The notes beneath the pieces were generated by a model. That model searched no databases. It was not told where the DNA came from and saw only the letters and a program-made list of their open reading frames with translations. Below, piece after piece: positions 27,029-35,311 of a stretch of DNA of 64,000 nt (positions within the stretch are counted from its first letter, which is position 1; every line of letters begins with the position of its first letter). Origin of the DNA: Lentzea indica (GTDB lineage: Bacteria > Actinomycetota > Actinomycetes > Mycobacteriales > Pseudonocardiaceae); NCBI RefSeq assembly GCF_012184385.1, contig NZ_VSRL01000005.1, forward strand, positions 34,758 through 98,757. The letters are read 5' to 3'. The position numbers and the translations under genes are program-made.

Positions 27029-27057
27029 TTGACCCAATCGAGTGAACGAGATAGGCA
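27029..27057 (+). promoter_or_regulatory. Candidate sigma-A promoter
   Basis: TTGACC at 27029-27034, exactly 17 bases, then TAGGCA at 27052-27057. The predicted transcription start falls at about 27064, the GTG of the next gene, which would make the mRNA leaderless. Confidence 0.45.
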
Positions 27058-27063
27058 ATCCGG

Positions 27064-27456
27064 GTGTTGGCGGCGATGAGCGGGCCGGGTCGGCTCGCAA
27101 CCGGGGCGCTACTGGGCGCTGTCGTCGCCGCGTTTTACGTGCTCGCGCCGCATGTCGGATCGTTCGCATCGGGCGATCCGACAGGTTCGGGGGACGACAA
27201 ACCGGCGCGTGTGTCGCTGATCAACACCCCTTCGCTGATGCCCACGCCGACCGAGGCGCAATCACAGACAGTGGCGTCCAGTTCGTCGTCCGCGCCGTCT
27301 TCTTCTTCCAAGACAACGACTACGACGACCGCCACGACAACCGCTCCTGTCGTGACAACAACTCAGGCGCCACCACCCGCCACCACGACGACCACGCGGC
27401 CGCGGCCTCCAACGACGACCACGACCACGAGGCCGTGCGGCATCATCTTCTGCTGA
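27064..27456 (+). CDS. Exported Thr/Pro-rich protein
   Basis: A 130-residue protein with a hydrophobic N-terminal helix (GALLGAVVAAFYVLAPHV) that is a signal peptide or anchor, followed by a Ser/Thr/Pro-rich low-complexity stretch and a short end with two cysteines (RPCGIIFC). No folded domain is visible. It starts with GTG 27064 (possibly leaderless) or ATG 27076. Unknown function; the Thr-rich part is a plausible O-mannosylation target. Confidence 0.65.
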   Translation: MLAAMSGPGRLATGALLGAVVAAFYVLAPHVGSFASGDPTGSGDDKPARVSLINTPSLMPTPTEAQSQTVASSSSSAPSSSSKTTTTTTATTTAPVVTTTQAPPPATTTTTRPRPPTTTTTTRPCGIIFC

Positions 27457-27617
27457 CGCGTCGCTCGTAGACCCTGTTGAAAGGTGCGGGTCGGTGAGCC
27501 AATGCACCGGTGGGTCTCGCCACAACCAGGTCACGACTTGAGAGGCCAGCACGATCCCTTTCGGGGGCACGGGCACAATGTCCGAGTCTCATGTTCGCGC
27601 GGAAGGGGGTGCCAGGG

Positions 27618-28742
27618 GTGACCTGGCAAGACGAGCTGCAGAAGCTCGACAACGAACTCGCCTCTGGTCGGATCTCGGCTGACGACTATCGTCGTCGCCG
27701 GGACGAGATTCTCTCCGGCTCTGCGGGTGGTGCGCCCGCCCAGAGTCCTCAGCAGGCTCCGTTCGCTCCCCCGTTCAAGTGGGAGGCGAAGCCGCCGAGC
27801 GGACAGAACTCGGACGCCACGCAGGTGGTTCCGAACCAGATGCCGCAGCAACAGCAGCAGCCGCAGCCGCAGCAGAACCACAACCCGGACGCCACGCAGG
27901 TGGTGAACACGCAGCAGCGCTCGAACGACGCGGAGCGGACCCAGTTCGTCTCGCCGGTCGCGCCGCCGCACGGCCCCGGCGGTTGGGGCCAGCAGCAGCA
28001 ACAGCAGGTCGCACCGCCGCCGTGGGTCGGCGGTGACTTCGACGCGATCAATCAGCCGTCACCAGGCTGGAGCCACGGACCCGAGGTCTTCGACGAGTCC
28101 AGCGGCGGCGGCAAGGGCAAGGTCATCGGCATCGTTTTGGCCGTGGTCCTGCTCGCCGGCCTCGGCTTCGGCGCCTACTGGCTGTGGGGCCGCGGCGGCA
28201 GCGACCCCAACGGGGGCGGCCAGACCTCGAGCGCCCCGACCAGCGCCACCTCGAGCGCACCGCAGGACCCGTTGCAGGTCGGCAAGGTCGCGGGCAACCC
28301 GCAGGAGCGCAAGGACATCACGACCTTCGCGCAGATCGAGGGCCTCAAGCCGCCGTACCTCACGCCCGGCGAGGTCAACGCGTACAAGACCGCCGGTGGC
28401 GCCAAGTCCAAGCTCAGCCTGGCCACGCCCGCCAAGGGTGTCAGCACCACGATCATGATCGTCACGGCGTCCGAGAACGCGGCAGCGAACAACTGCGCGC
28501 TCGAGCTCAAGGACGTCCAGACGACGAACGGCATGACCGAGGTGACCTCGGACGTGCCCGCCAAGACCTACGTCACCCAGGTCGATGCCAAGGACGGGCA
28601 GCCGGCCCGCATCCGCGGCCACTACTCGAGCACGAAGTACGTGGTGCGCATCGACGTCACGGCCGCGACGCTGGCCGAGGCCATGCAGCACTTCAAGGCC
28701 GCGGCCGAGATCCAGATCAAGGCGATGCCTGCTGATGCCTAG
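27618..28742 (+). CDS. SHOCT-like/TQ-motif membrane protein, first gene of the surface-glycan operon
   Basis: A 374-residue protein. Residues 1-32 form a short SHOCT-like helical element (LQKLDNELASGRISADDYRR). A Gln/Pro-rich cytoplasmic linker follows, with two near-identical NxDATQVV motifs (about residues 70-78 and 92-100) and a third, ERTQFV. One transmembrane helix (about residues 172-195, VIGIVLAVVLLAGLGFGAYW) leads to an extracytoplasmic domain with the pattern LTPGEVNAYKTAGGA. GTG 27618 is preceded by GGAAGGGGG. The TQV motifs look like PknB-type phosphorylation sites read by FHA domains (inference). The stop overlaps the start of the next gene. Confidence 0.82.
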   Translation: MTWQDELQKLDNELASGRISADDYRRRRDEILSGSAGGAPAQSPQQAPFAPPFKWEAKPPSGQNSDATQVVPNQMPQQQQQPQPQQNHNPDATQVVNTQQRSNDAERTQFVSPVAPPHGPGGWGQQQQQQVAPPPWVGGDFDAINQPSPGWSHGPEVFDESSGGGKGKVIGIVLAVVLLAGLGFGAYWLWGRGGSDPNGGGQTSSAPTSATSSAPQDPLQVGKVAGNPQERKDITTFAQIEGLKPPYLTPGEVNAYKTAGGAKSKLSLATPAKGVSTTIMIVTASENAAANNCALELKDVQTTNGMTEVTSDVPAKTYVTQVDAKDGQPARIRGHYSSTKYVVRIDVTAATLAEAMQHFKAAAEIQIKAMPADA

Positions 28743-31700
28743 AGTCACCGCCTGCACGGTGGTCGCGAAGAACTACCTGCCGGCCGCCCGAGTTCTTGCC
28801 CGTTCCTATCTCGAGCACCACGAAGGCCACCGGTTCGTCATCCTCGTCATCGACGCCCCGTGGGGCAGCGTCGCCGACGAGGACGGCGTCCGCGTCGTCG
28901 GACCTGACGCGGCAGGCATCGGCGAACTCGACTACCTGCGCATGGCCACCGCCTACTCGGTGACCGAGCTCGCGACCGCGGTGAAGCCGTACCTGTTGCG
29001 CCGCCAGCGCGAACAGTCCGACGTGGTCATGTACATCGACCCGGACATCAAGGTGTTCGCGCCGATGCCGGAGCTCGCCGAGCTCGCGGTGGAGCACGGC
29101 ATCGTGCTCACCCCGCACTTCCTGGAGCCGCTGCCGCGCGACGGCAAGGAGCCCAGCGAAGCGGTGATCATGGGAACCGGGATCTTCAACCTGGGCTTCG
29201 TCGCCACGGGCCCAGGTTCCGAGCCGTTCCTCGACTTCTGGGCCGAGCGCCTGCGCCACGACGCGATCGTCGCGCCGGAGCGGCAGCTCTTCACCGACCA
29301 GCGCTGGGTCGACCAGGTGCCCGCGCTGTTCCGGAACCACGTGCTGCGCGATCCCGGCTTCAACGTCGCCTACTGGAACCTGCACGAGCGCTCCATCCAG
29401 AAGCGGGACGGGAAGTACTTCGCCGACGGACACCCGTTGCGGTTCTTCCACTTCAGCGGTTACCGGCCGGAGCACCCGTGGCTGCTGACATACCACTGCC
29501 AGCGCCGGCCCCGGATCCTGTTGTCCGAGAACCCGGACCTCAAGGCGGTCTGCGACGACTACGGCACCGCGTTGCAGGCCAACGGATACGCCGAGACGCT
29601 CGACGCGATTCCGTACGGCTTCAACAAGATGGCCGACGGCTCGAAGCTCAGCCCGACCATGCGCGGGATGTTCCGCGACGCGTGGATCAAGGCAGAGGTT
29701 CCGCACGAGCGGATCTCCAAGCACGACAACGAGATTCCGCCGCACGCGTTCGGACCGGACGAAGGCCTCGGCTTCCGCCGGTGGCTGACCTCTCCCGCCA
29801 CACAGGGGCAGGCCGCCGCCGGGCTCAGCCGGATCACGGTGGCCGTCTACGAGGCGCGCACCGACCTGCAGCTCGCGTTCCCGGACGTGCTGGGCGCGGA
29901 CGCGGACGACTTCCGCGCCTGGTGCCGGACGTCGGGCGTCACCGAGGGCATGCTCCCCGAGTGGGGTCTGCCGGTCGACCCGAAGCCGGTGCGTGAGCCC
30001 GTCGACGAGTTCGGCGTCAACATGCTCGGCTACCTGACCGCGGAGCTCGGGCTCGGTGAGATGGGCCGGATCGTGCACGACGCGATCGAACTGGCCGGAG
30101 TGCCGATCGTGTCCGTTGTGGAGGATCGACTCGTCTCCAACCGCACGAACGTCGACCACCAGGGCACCATGGGTGAGCCGAAGTTCCCGGTGAGCCTGCT
30201 CGCGGTGAACGCAGACCAGACGAAGGCAGTGCTGGGCAACCACCCCGGCGTCGGCCACCACCGCTACCGCATCGGTCTGTGGGCGTGGGAGCTCGAGGAC
30301 TTCCCCGAGTGGCTGCACTCGGCCTTCGCCCTCGTCGACGAGGTGTGGACGGTCAGCGACTTCTGCCGCGAGGCGATCGCCAGGCACTCGCCGGTTACGG
30401 TCAAGACGATCCCGGTGCCGGTGCGCGATCCCGGCGAGCCCGCACCGGCACCCGTCGGCGGGCCCGTGCAGTTCCTCTTCGCGTTCGACTTCAACAGCAT
30501 CGGTCAGCGCAAGAACCCGTGGGGCGCGGTCACCGCGTTCCAGCAGGCGTTCGAGGGCCGCGACGACGTCCGGCTGGTCATCAAGGCGATCAACGGCAAG
30601 CTGCACCCGCTGAGCGCGGAACGCCTGCGTGTCCTGGCCGCCGACGACCCGCGGATCGAGCTGCTGGAGCGCTATCTGACGGTGCAGGAGCTGCACGACC
30701 TGTACGCCGACAGCACCGCCTACATCTCGTTGCACCGCAGTGAGGGTTTCGGCCTCACCGTGGCCGAGGCGATGGCGCGCGCCCTGCCGGTGATCTCCAC
30801 GGACTACTCCAGCACGACGGAGTTCTTCGACTCCCGCGTCGGCTGGCCGATCCCGTACGAGCTCACCGAGGTCGGCAAGGGCAACTTCCCGTACCACGAG
30901 AACGCGGTGTGGGCTGACCCCGACCTGGCCGCCGCGGCACACGCCATGCGAGAGATCGCCGACAACCCTGCCGAGGCTCGGCGGCGCGGACTCGCCGCAC
31001 GGGAGTACGTCCTGCGCACGAGGTCGATGGACGCGGCCGCGGAATGGATGCGCGAGCAGCTGACCAGCGCGTACGACAGCTGGCGCGCCAACCGGTACGC
31101 GACGGCCGAGCAGGCGACCACCGTCGATCCGCTGCAGCCGCTGCGGGACTCGAAGCAGGCCCTGCTGTGGCAGCCGGAGGCGGGTGCGCCGTCACGGTTG
31201 CCGGGTGCGCCCGCGATGCGCCGGGCCGTGCTGCGGGTGATCGACCACTACGACGTGCACCAGCGCAAGGTGATGGGCGCGCTCATCGAAGGCGTCGAGG
31301 ACACCTCCGCGCAGATGCTGGCCCGCATCGAAGCGATGGAACACACCTTCGCCACCCGGCTCGACGAGGTCACCAAGAATCTCGACGAGGTCACCAAGAA
31401 CGTGGCCAAGAACATCGAGCGGCTGGAGCGGGCGCCCGACCTCACCGCCGCACTGCGGGAGATCGCGCAGGCCGGCGAACGCGTCGGCGAGGACCTCAAC
31501 GACGTCCGCGAGTCGATCAGCGGCGTGCGCGACCAGGTCGAGGCCGCGGAACAACGCCACCACCAGATGTTCGCCGACCGCGACGTGCGGATCGACCAGG
31601 ACGAGCGCACGTTGCAGCAGATGAAGCGCGACCTCACGGCCGTGCACACCGCCGCGCGGCTCGACCACGCCCCGGTGCCTCGCGGCGCCCAGGTGGTGCT

Positions 31701-32451
31701 CTGCGACGCGGGCGCCCTGCTGGTGCCCGAGGACGACGTGGTGCTGCCGTGGCTGGCGTACCACCGGTCGTGGGAGGTCAGCGAAGCCGATCTCATGGCG
31801 GAGCTGATCGGCGAGGGCGCGTTCCTCGACATCGGTGCGCACGTCGGCTACCACACGCTGCGGCTGATGCAGCGCACGTCGACGCCGATCGCCGCCGTCG
31901 CGGTCGAGGCCAACCCGATGAACGCCGACTACCTGCTGCGCAACGTCTCGGTGGTTCTGCCGGCGGAGGTCGCGGAACGGGTCACCGTGCTGCCCATCGC
32001 CGCGTGGGACTCGGACACCGAGGTCGTGCTCGTCCAGGAGGAGGAGTTCAACAGCGGCGACCACCGCGTGCGCGAGAGCTCCGGTGACGACGACACCACC
32101 GGTGTCGTGGTGCCGGCGGTGCGGCTCGACGGCCGTCCCGAGGTCAACGGCCAGCGCATCAGCCTCGTGAAGGTCGATCTTCAGGGTCGTGACCACCGGG
32201 CGCTCGCCGGTCTGTCCGAGGTGCTCGAACGCGACCGTCCGCACGTCGTGTGCGAGTTCTGCCCCGGTGCGATCGCCGAGCTCGGCGACGACGCGGCCGA
32301 GGTGCTCGTGACGTACCGGAAGCTCGGCTATCACCTCGTTCCCGTGGACGACAACGGACCGGTGACGGGCGAGCATTCGGACGAAGAGCTGATCACCATG
32401 GCCGACTCCGCCGAGACGAAGTTCATAACTCTCTGGCTTCGCCCCCTCTGA
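28735..32451 (+). CDS. Multidomain glycosyltransferase - GT4 glycosyltransferase - coiled coil - FkbM methyltransferase
   Basis: A single 1238-residue protein with four parts. Residues 1-370: a nucleotide-sugar transferase domain with a DxD-like motif (YIDPDIKVFAPM). Residues about 420-790: a GT-B/GT4 transferase (FGVNMLGYLTAELGLGEMG, HRSEGFGLTVAEAMA with the EX7E-type region). Residues about 840-975: a coiled coil (LARIEAMEHTFATRLDEV, repeated LDEVTKN). Residues about 1025-1238: an FkbM-type SAM methyltransferase (FLDIGAHVGYHTLRLM, VEANPMNADYLLRNV, VDLQGRD). No membrane helix, so probably peripheral. It should add at least two sugars and an O-methyl group to a surface glycan. ATG 28735 overlaps the previous stop by 8 bases. 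Confidence 0.88.
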   Translation: MPRVTACTVVAKNYLPAARVLARSYLEHHEGHRFVILVIDAPWGSVADEDGVRVVGPDAAGIGELDYLRMATAYSVTELATAVKPYLLRRQREQSDVVMYIDPDIKVFAPMPELAELAVEHGIVLTPHFLEPLPRDGKEPSEAVIMGTGIFNLGFVATGPGSEPFLDFWAERLRHDAIVAPERQLFTDQRWVDQVPALFRNHVLRDPGFNVAYWNLHERSIQKRDGKYFADGHPLRFFHFSGYRPEHPWLLTYHCQRRPRILLSENPDLKAVCDDYGTALQANGYAETLDAIPYGFNKMADGSKLSPTMRGMFRDAWIKAEVPHERISKHDNEIPPHAFGPDEGLGFRRWLTSPATQGQAAAGLSRITVAVYEARTDLQLAFPDVLGADADDFRAWCRTSGVTEGMLPEWGLPVDPKPVREPVDEFGVNMLGYLTAELGLGEMGRIVHDAIELAGVPIVSVVEDRLVSNRTNVDHQGTMGEPKFPVSLLAVNADQTKAVLGNHPGVGHHRYRIGLWAWELEDFPEWLHSAFALVDEVWTVSDFCREAIARHSPVTVKTIPVPVRDPGEPAPAPVGGPVQFLFAFDFNSIGQRKNPWGAVTAFQQAFEGRDDVRLVIKAINGKLHPLSAERLRVLAADDPRIELLERYLTVQELHDLYADSTAYISLHRSEGFGLTVAEAMARALPVISTDYSSTTEFFDSRVGWPIPYELTEVGKGNFPYHENAVWADPDLAAAAHAMREIADNPAEARRRGLAAREYVLRTRSMDAAAEWMREQLTSAYDSWRANRYATAEQATTVDPLQPLRDSKQALLWQPEAGAPSRLPGAPAMRRAVLRVIDHYDVHQRKVMGALIEGVEDTSAQMLARIEAMEHTFATRLDEVTKNLDEVTKNVAKNIERLERAPDLTAALREIAQAGERVGEDLNDVRESISGVRDQVEAAEQRHHQMFADRDVRIDQDERTLQQMKRDLTAVHTAARLDHAPVPRGAQVVLCDAGALLVPEDDVVLPWLAYHRSWEVSEADLMAELIGEGAFLDIGAHVGYHTLRLMQRTSTPIAAVAVEANPMNADYLLRNVSVVLPAEVAERVTVLPIAAWDSDTEVVLVQEEEFNSGDHRVRESSGDDDTTGVVVPAVRLDGRPEVNGQRISLVKVDLQGRDHRALAGLSEVLERDRPHVVCEFCPGAIAELGDDAAEVLVTYRKLGYHLVPVDDNGPVTGEHSDEELITMADSAETKFITLWLRPL

Positions 32452-32520
32452 GCTGCGCGCTCTCGTACCATTCGTCCGGACTCGCGGTCATCCACGCGAG
32501 CCTGGACCAGGGGGAAGTAC

Positions 32521-33144
32521 GTGAGCCGGATCAACCAGGGCGCCACCACACGTCGCAGTGAGCTGCGCCGTGCGGTCGGCACCCTGGTGATCTTGGCCGT
32601 ACTCCTCTCGATCGCCGGCGGCAGCTGGCTCGCCTGGGGCAGCGAGCTGGAGCTCGGCGGCGCGCGGGACGCCCGTCCGGTCGGCGAGGAAGGCCGCATG
32701 CCCGCAGATCCGCTCGCCATGGCGGACATGGGCGGCGTCCACGAGAACTACGAGCCGGTCCGCTCCTTCGGCGGCGTGCGCCTCGTCGACTTCCTGACCG
32801 AGGAAGAGCTGGGTGCGTACGAGACCGCCGGCGCGGCAGGAGCCCGCATGGCGGTGTCGATCTTCCAGGAGGGGAAGGCCACCCTGGCGGTCATCCAGGT
32901 CCGCGACGCTGACGCTGCCCGGACCGCCGCGGCTGAACTCGTGGCGCTCCAGGAGGGCTACGGGCTGCGGCTCTCCGCCCCGCACGTCTACCTCGCCAAG
33001 GACGGCTCGCTCATCAGGTCGGTCTACTCCCACGAGAACGTCGTGGTCCGGCTGGAGGTGCGCGGCGAGACCCATGGGTGGGTGGTGGCCAAGACCGCCG
33101 AGATCATGGCGGCCCAGTTGGAAGCGCTGCCCGCCGATGAGTAG
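32521..33144 (+). CDS. Membrane-anchored paralogue of the 27618 protein
   Basis: A 207-residue protein with one N-terminal transmembrane helix (LVILAVLLSIAGGSWLAW) and an extracytoplasmic domain. From LTEEELGAYETAGAAGARM onward it parallels the C-terminal domain of the first operon gene (LTPGEVNAYKTAGGA), and both end in LPADE/MPADA, so the two are paralogues bracketing the glycosyltransferase. Start GTG 32521 has GGGGGAA just upstream. Its stop overlaps the next start by 8 bases. Confidence 0.78.
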   Translation: MSRINQGATTRRSELRRAVGTLVILAVLLSIAGGSWLAWGSELELGGARDARPVGEEGRMPADPLAMADMGGVHENYEPVRSFGGVRLVDFLTEEELGAYETAGAAGARMAVSIFQEGKATLAVIQVRDADAARTAAAELVALQEGYGLRLSAPHVYLAKDGSLIRSVYSHENVVVRLEVRGETHGWVVAKTAEIMAAQLEALPADE

Positions 33145-34117
33145 TCCGCCCGAACCGACGCAGCCGATCGCGTCCGTGTCCGCCAGGCATGCAGGCCTGC
33201 ACGCGCCTGTCGCAGTCGCGACCGTCCTGATCGCCTACAGCTTCCTCGGAGGGCTCTGGCTGAACCGGCACGGCTACTCGCCTGAGTGGCTCGTGGTCGT
33301 CCGCGAGTGGTTCAACAAGCCGCTCGGCCTCGGCGAGGACTTCGGTTTCCTGGCGATCGCGCTGCTGCTGATGTCCGTCGGCCACCTGTTGACCGCACGG
33401 GCGATGACCAGCCCGTGGGCGGTGTTCGCCAAGCGACTGGCCTGGCAGGCCCTGCCCCCGGCAGCGATCGCGGCCGTGCTCGGGCTCCTCTTCTCGCTGT
33501 TCGCCGACCCGCTCCCGCTCGCCTTCGACTACCAGGCCAACCCGTTGCTCTTCAGCCTGCTGGTCGGCCTGGCGTTCGCGGGACTGCTCGTCCTGACCGC
33601 ACCACTCCTGCCGCGTCAGTGGCCTGTCGCGGTGGTCGCCCAGCTCGCCGTCGTGACCTTCACCCTCACGGTGGCCGGGATCGCGGACGTCCCGCAGCTG
33701 GGCATCCTCGCCGCTCTGGTGACGCTGCCGATCATCGGCGAGCTGCTCTGGCTGTCCAGGAAGGGCCTCGCCAGGTTCTGGGAGGCGGCCCCGCTCGCCC
33801 TCTTCTGCTTCGCCCTGCTGATGGTGTGCGAGCACCTCTTCCGAGAGGCGCGCGACTGGTGGTTCCCCGTGGCGGCGGTGAGCGCGCTGATGCTGATGCT
33901 CCTCGCGGTCCGCGGCGACGCCAGGGCAGAGCACCCCAGGCCCGTCGAGTGGCTCGTCAGCCGCAGCTACTACCTGGTGGTGCTGTGCGGGGTGCTCGCC
34001 TACCCGCTGGTGGGACTGCTGGACCTGCTGTCCCTGCCGATCTCGTACGTCGTCTCGTTGCTCGTCTGGGGCCTTGGGGCCGAGCTGCTGCACCGCTGGT
34101 TCGGGAAGTCGACATGA
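33137..34117 (+). CDS. Ten-helix membrane protein, acyltransferase-3-like
   Basis: A 326-residue integral membrane protein with about ten transmembrane helices and very short loops. The helix spacing and its place before two acyltransferase-3 genes suggest a diverged acyltransferase-3 fold, but the catalytic His/Arg motifs of that family are not visible, so it may be a non-catalytic partner. ATG 33137 is embedded in the previous stop (GATGAGTAG); its own stop overlaps the next start as ATGA. Confidence 0.72.
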   Translation: MSSPPEPTQPIASVSARHAGLHAPVAVATVLIAYSFLGGLWLNRHGYSPEWLVVVREWFNKPLGLGEDFGFLAIALLLMSVGHLLTARAMTSPWAVFAKRLAWQALPPAAIAAVLGLLFSLFADPLPLAFDYQANPLLFSLLVGLAFAGLLVLTAPLLPRQWPVAVVAQLAVVTFTLTVAGIADVPQLGILAALVTLPIIGELLWLSRKGLARFWEAAPLALFCFALLMVCEHLFREARDWWFPVAAVSALMLMLLAVRGDARAEHPRPVEWLVSRSYYLVVLCGVLAYPLVGLLDLLSLPISYVVSLLVWGLGAELLHRWFGKST

Positions 34118-35223
34118 ACACACTCACGAGCACGACCACGACGCAGGCCCGGCCACGCGGCAACGGCGGCGGGTACATGCACGGACTCGACATCCTGCGG
34201 GTGATCGCGTCCACGGCCGGCGTGTACGTGCACACCGCGAACTGGTTCGCCGTCAACCAGCGCGAATTCTCGCTCAACGGTGTGGTGCGGACCGTCGTGG
34301 CCGACCCGCTGCACCTGAACCCGCACCTGTCGTTCACCGACGTCACGATCTTCATGGTCATCAGCGGCATGGTCGTCACCCACGTCGCGGACCGGGAACG
34401 ACCGGGGCAGTTTCTGCTGCGCCGGTTCGGGCGCATCATCCCGCTGCTGGTGGTCGTCCTCTTCATCACCGCAATGCTGATCAACCTCGGCGTGTTCCGG
34501 GCGGAGACGAAGCAGACCTCGCTGAGCTTCCTCGACGTTCTCGCCGGGGTCACCCTGACCGGTTTCTTCACCACGCCGACCGTGATCCTGGTCGGCGTCA
34601 CCTGGACGCTACTGCTGCAGATCACCTTCTACTCGTACGTCGCGGCCACGATGCCGCTGTTGCGACGGAGGCCGTGGCTGCCGTCAGCCGCGGCAGCAGC
34701 GCTCGTGTGCGTCGGTCTGTCGCTCGCCAGCGGCCCGCAGCCGGAGCCCGTGCACCGCATCGGCGTGATCGCCACGTTCATCACGCTGATCTTCATCGGC
34801 CAGCTGATCACCCTGGTGCGCTCGGGCAAGGTGAGCGTCGGCACCGGCTCGGCCATCGGCGCGGCCCATTTCGGCCTGTTCGTCTGGGCGGACAAGCTCG
34901 GCGGCTACGCCTACGCGGGCGGCGGCATGGTCCGCACCGCATTCCTCGCGATCCTGCTGATCCTGGTCGTCATGTACATGAGCGGCCCGATCACGAAGTC
35001 GGCCTTTGTGAAGGCCTGGTCGGCGCGGACCTACGCGATCTACCTGATCCACCCGGTCGTCATCTACCCGACGCTCGCCGCCCTCGCGCCGAAGATCGGG
35101 AACATCCCGGCGCTGCTCGTGGCACTGGTGTTCACCGCCGCCGTCACCGAGGTGCTGCACCGCTACGTCGAGATGGCAGTGCACCAGCGCATTCGCCGCT
35201 GGGAGAAACAGCGTTCTTCGTAG
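34114..35223 (+). CDS. Acyltransferase family 3 membrane protein
   Basis: A 369-residue member of the acyltransferase-3 (OafA/YrhL) family, which transfers acyl groups to cell-surface sugars. N-terminal MHGLDILRVIASTAGVYVHT has the expected LDxLRxxA pattern with the catalytic His on helix 1, followed by FTDVTIFMVISGMVVTH and RRFGRIIPLL. About ten helices. ATG 34114 overlaps the preceding stop. It ends with a basic tail (HQRIRRWEKQ). Confidence 0.88.
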   Translation: MNTLTSTTTTQARPRGNGGGYMHGLDILRVIASTAGVYVHTANWFAVNQREFSLNGVVRTVVADPLHLNPHLSFTDVTIFMVISGMVVTHVADRERPGQFLLRRFGRIIPLLVVVLFITAMLINLGVFRAETKQTSLSFLDVLAGVTLTGFFTTPTVILVGVTWTLLLQITFYSYVAATMPLLRRRPWLPSAAAAALVCVGLSLASGPQPEPVHRIGVIATFITLIFIGQLITLVRSGKVSVGTGSAIGAAHFGLFVWADKLGGYAYAGGGMVRTAFLAILLILVVMYMSGPITKSAFVKAWSARTYAIYLIHPVVIYPTLAALAPKIGNIPALLVALVFTAAVTEVLHRYVEMAVHQRIRRWEKQRSS

Positions 35224-35311
35224 TTGGCCTGCCACCGTCGGTATTCGTCCGTTACTCTCCTTGCCGTAACGCCATTTCGGGACCGCACGATGGCGAAGGG
35301 GGTCGGTCCCG

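Noticed and set aside
27300..27440. Repetitive ACGACGACC-type tract
   Set aside because: Explained by Thr/Pro-rich coding sequence, not a DNA repeat element.
27840..28010. CAG-rich tract and long antisense frames
   Set aside because: Encodes the poly-Gln linker of the TQ-motif protein.
28717..30942. 741-codon minus-strand frame opposite the large glycosyltransferase
   Set aside because: Antisense shadow; Val/Arg/His-rich without motifs.
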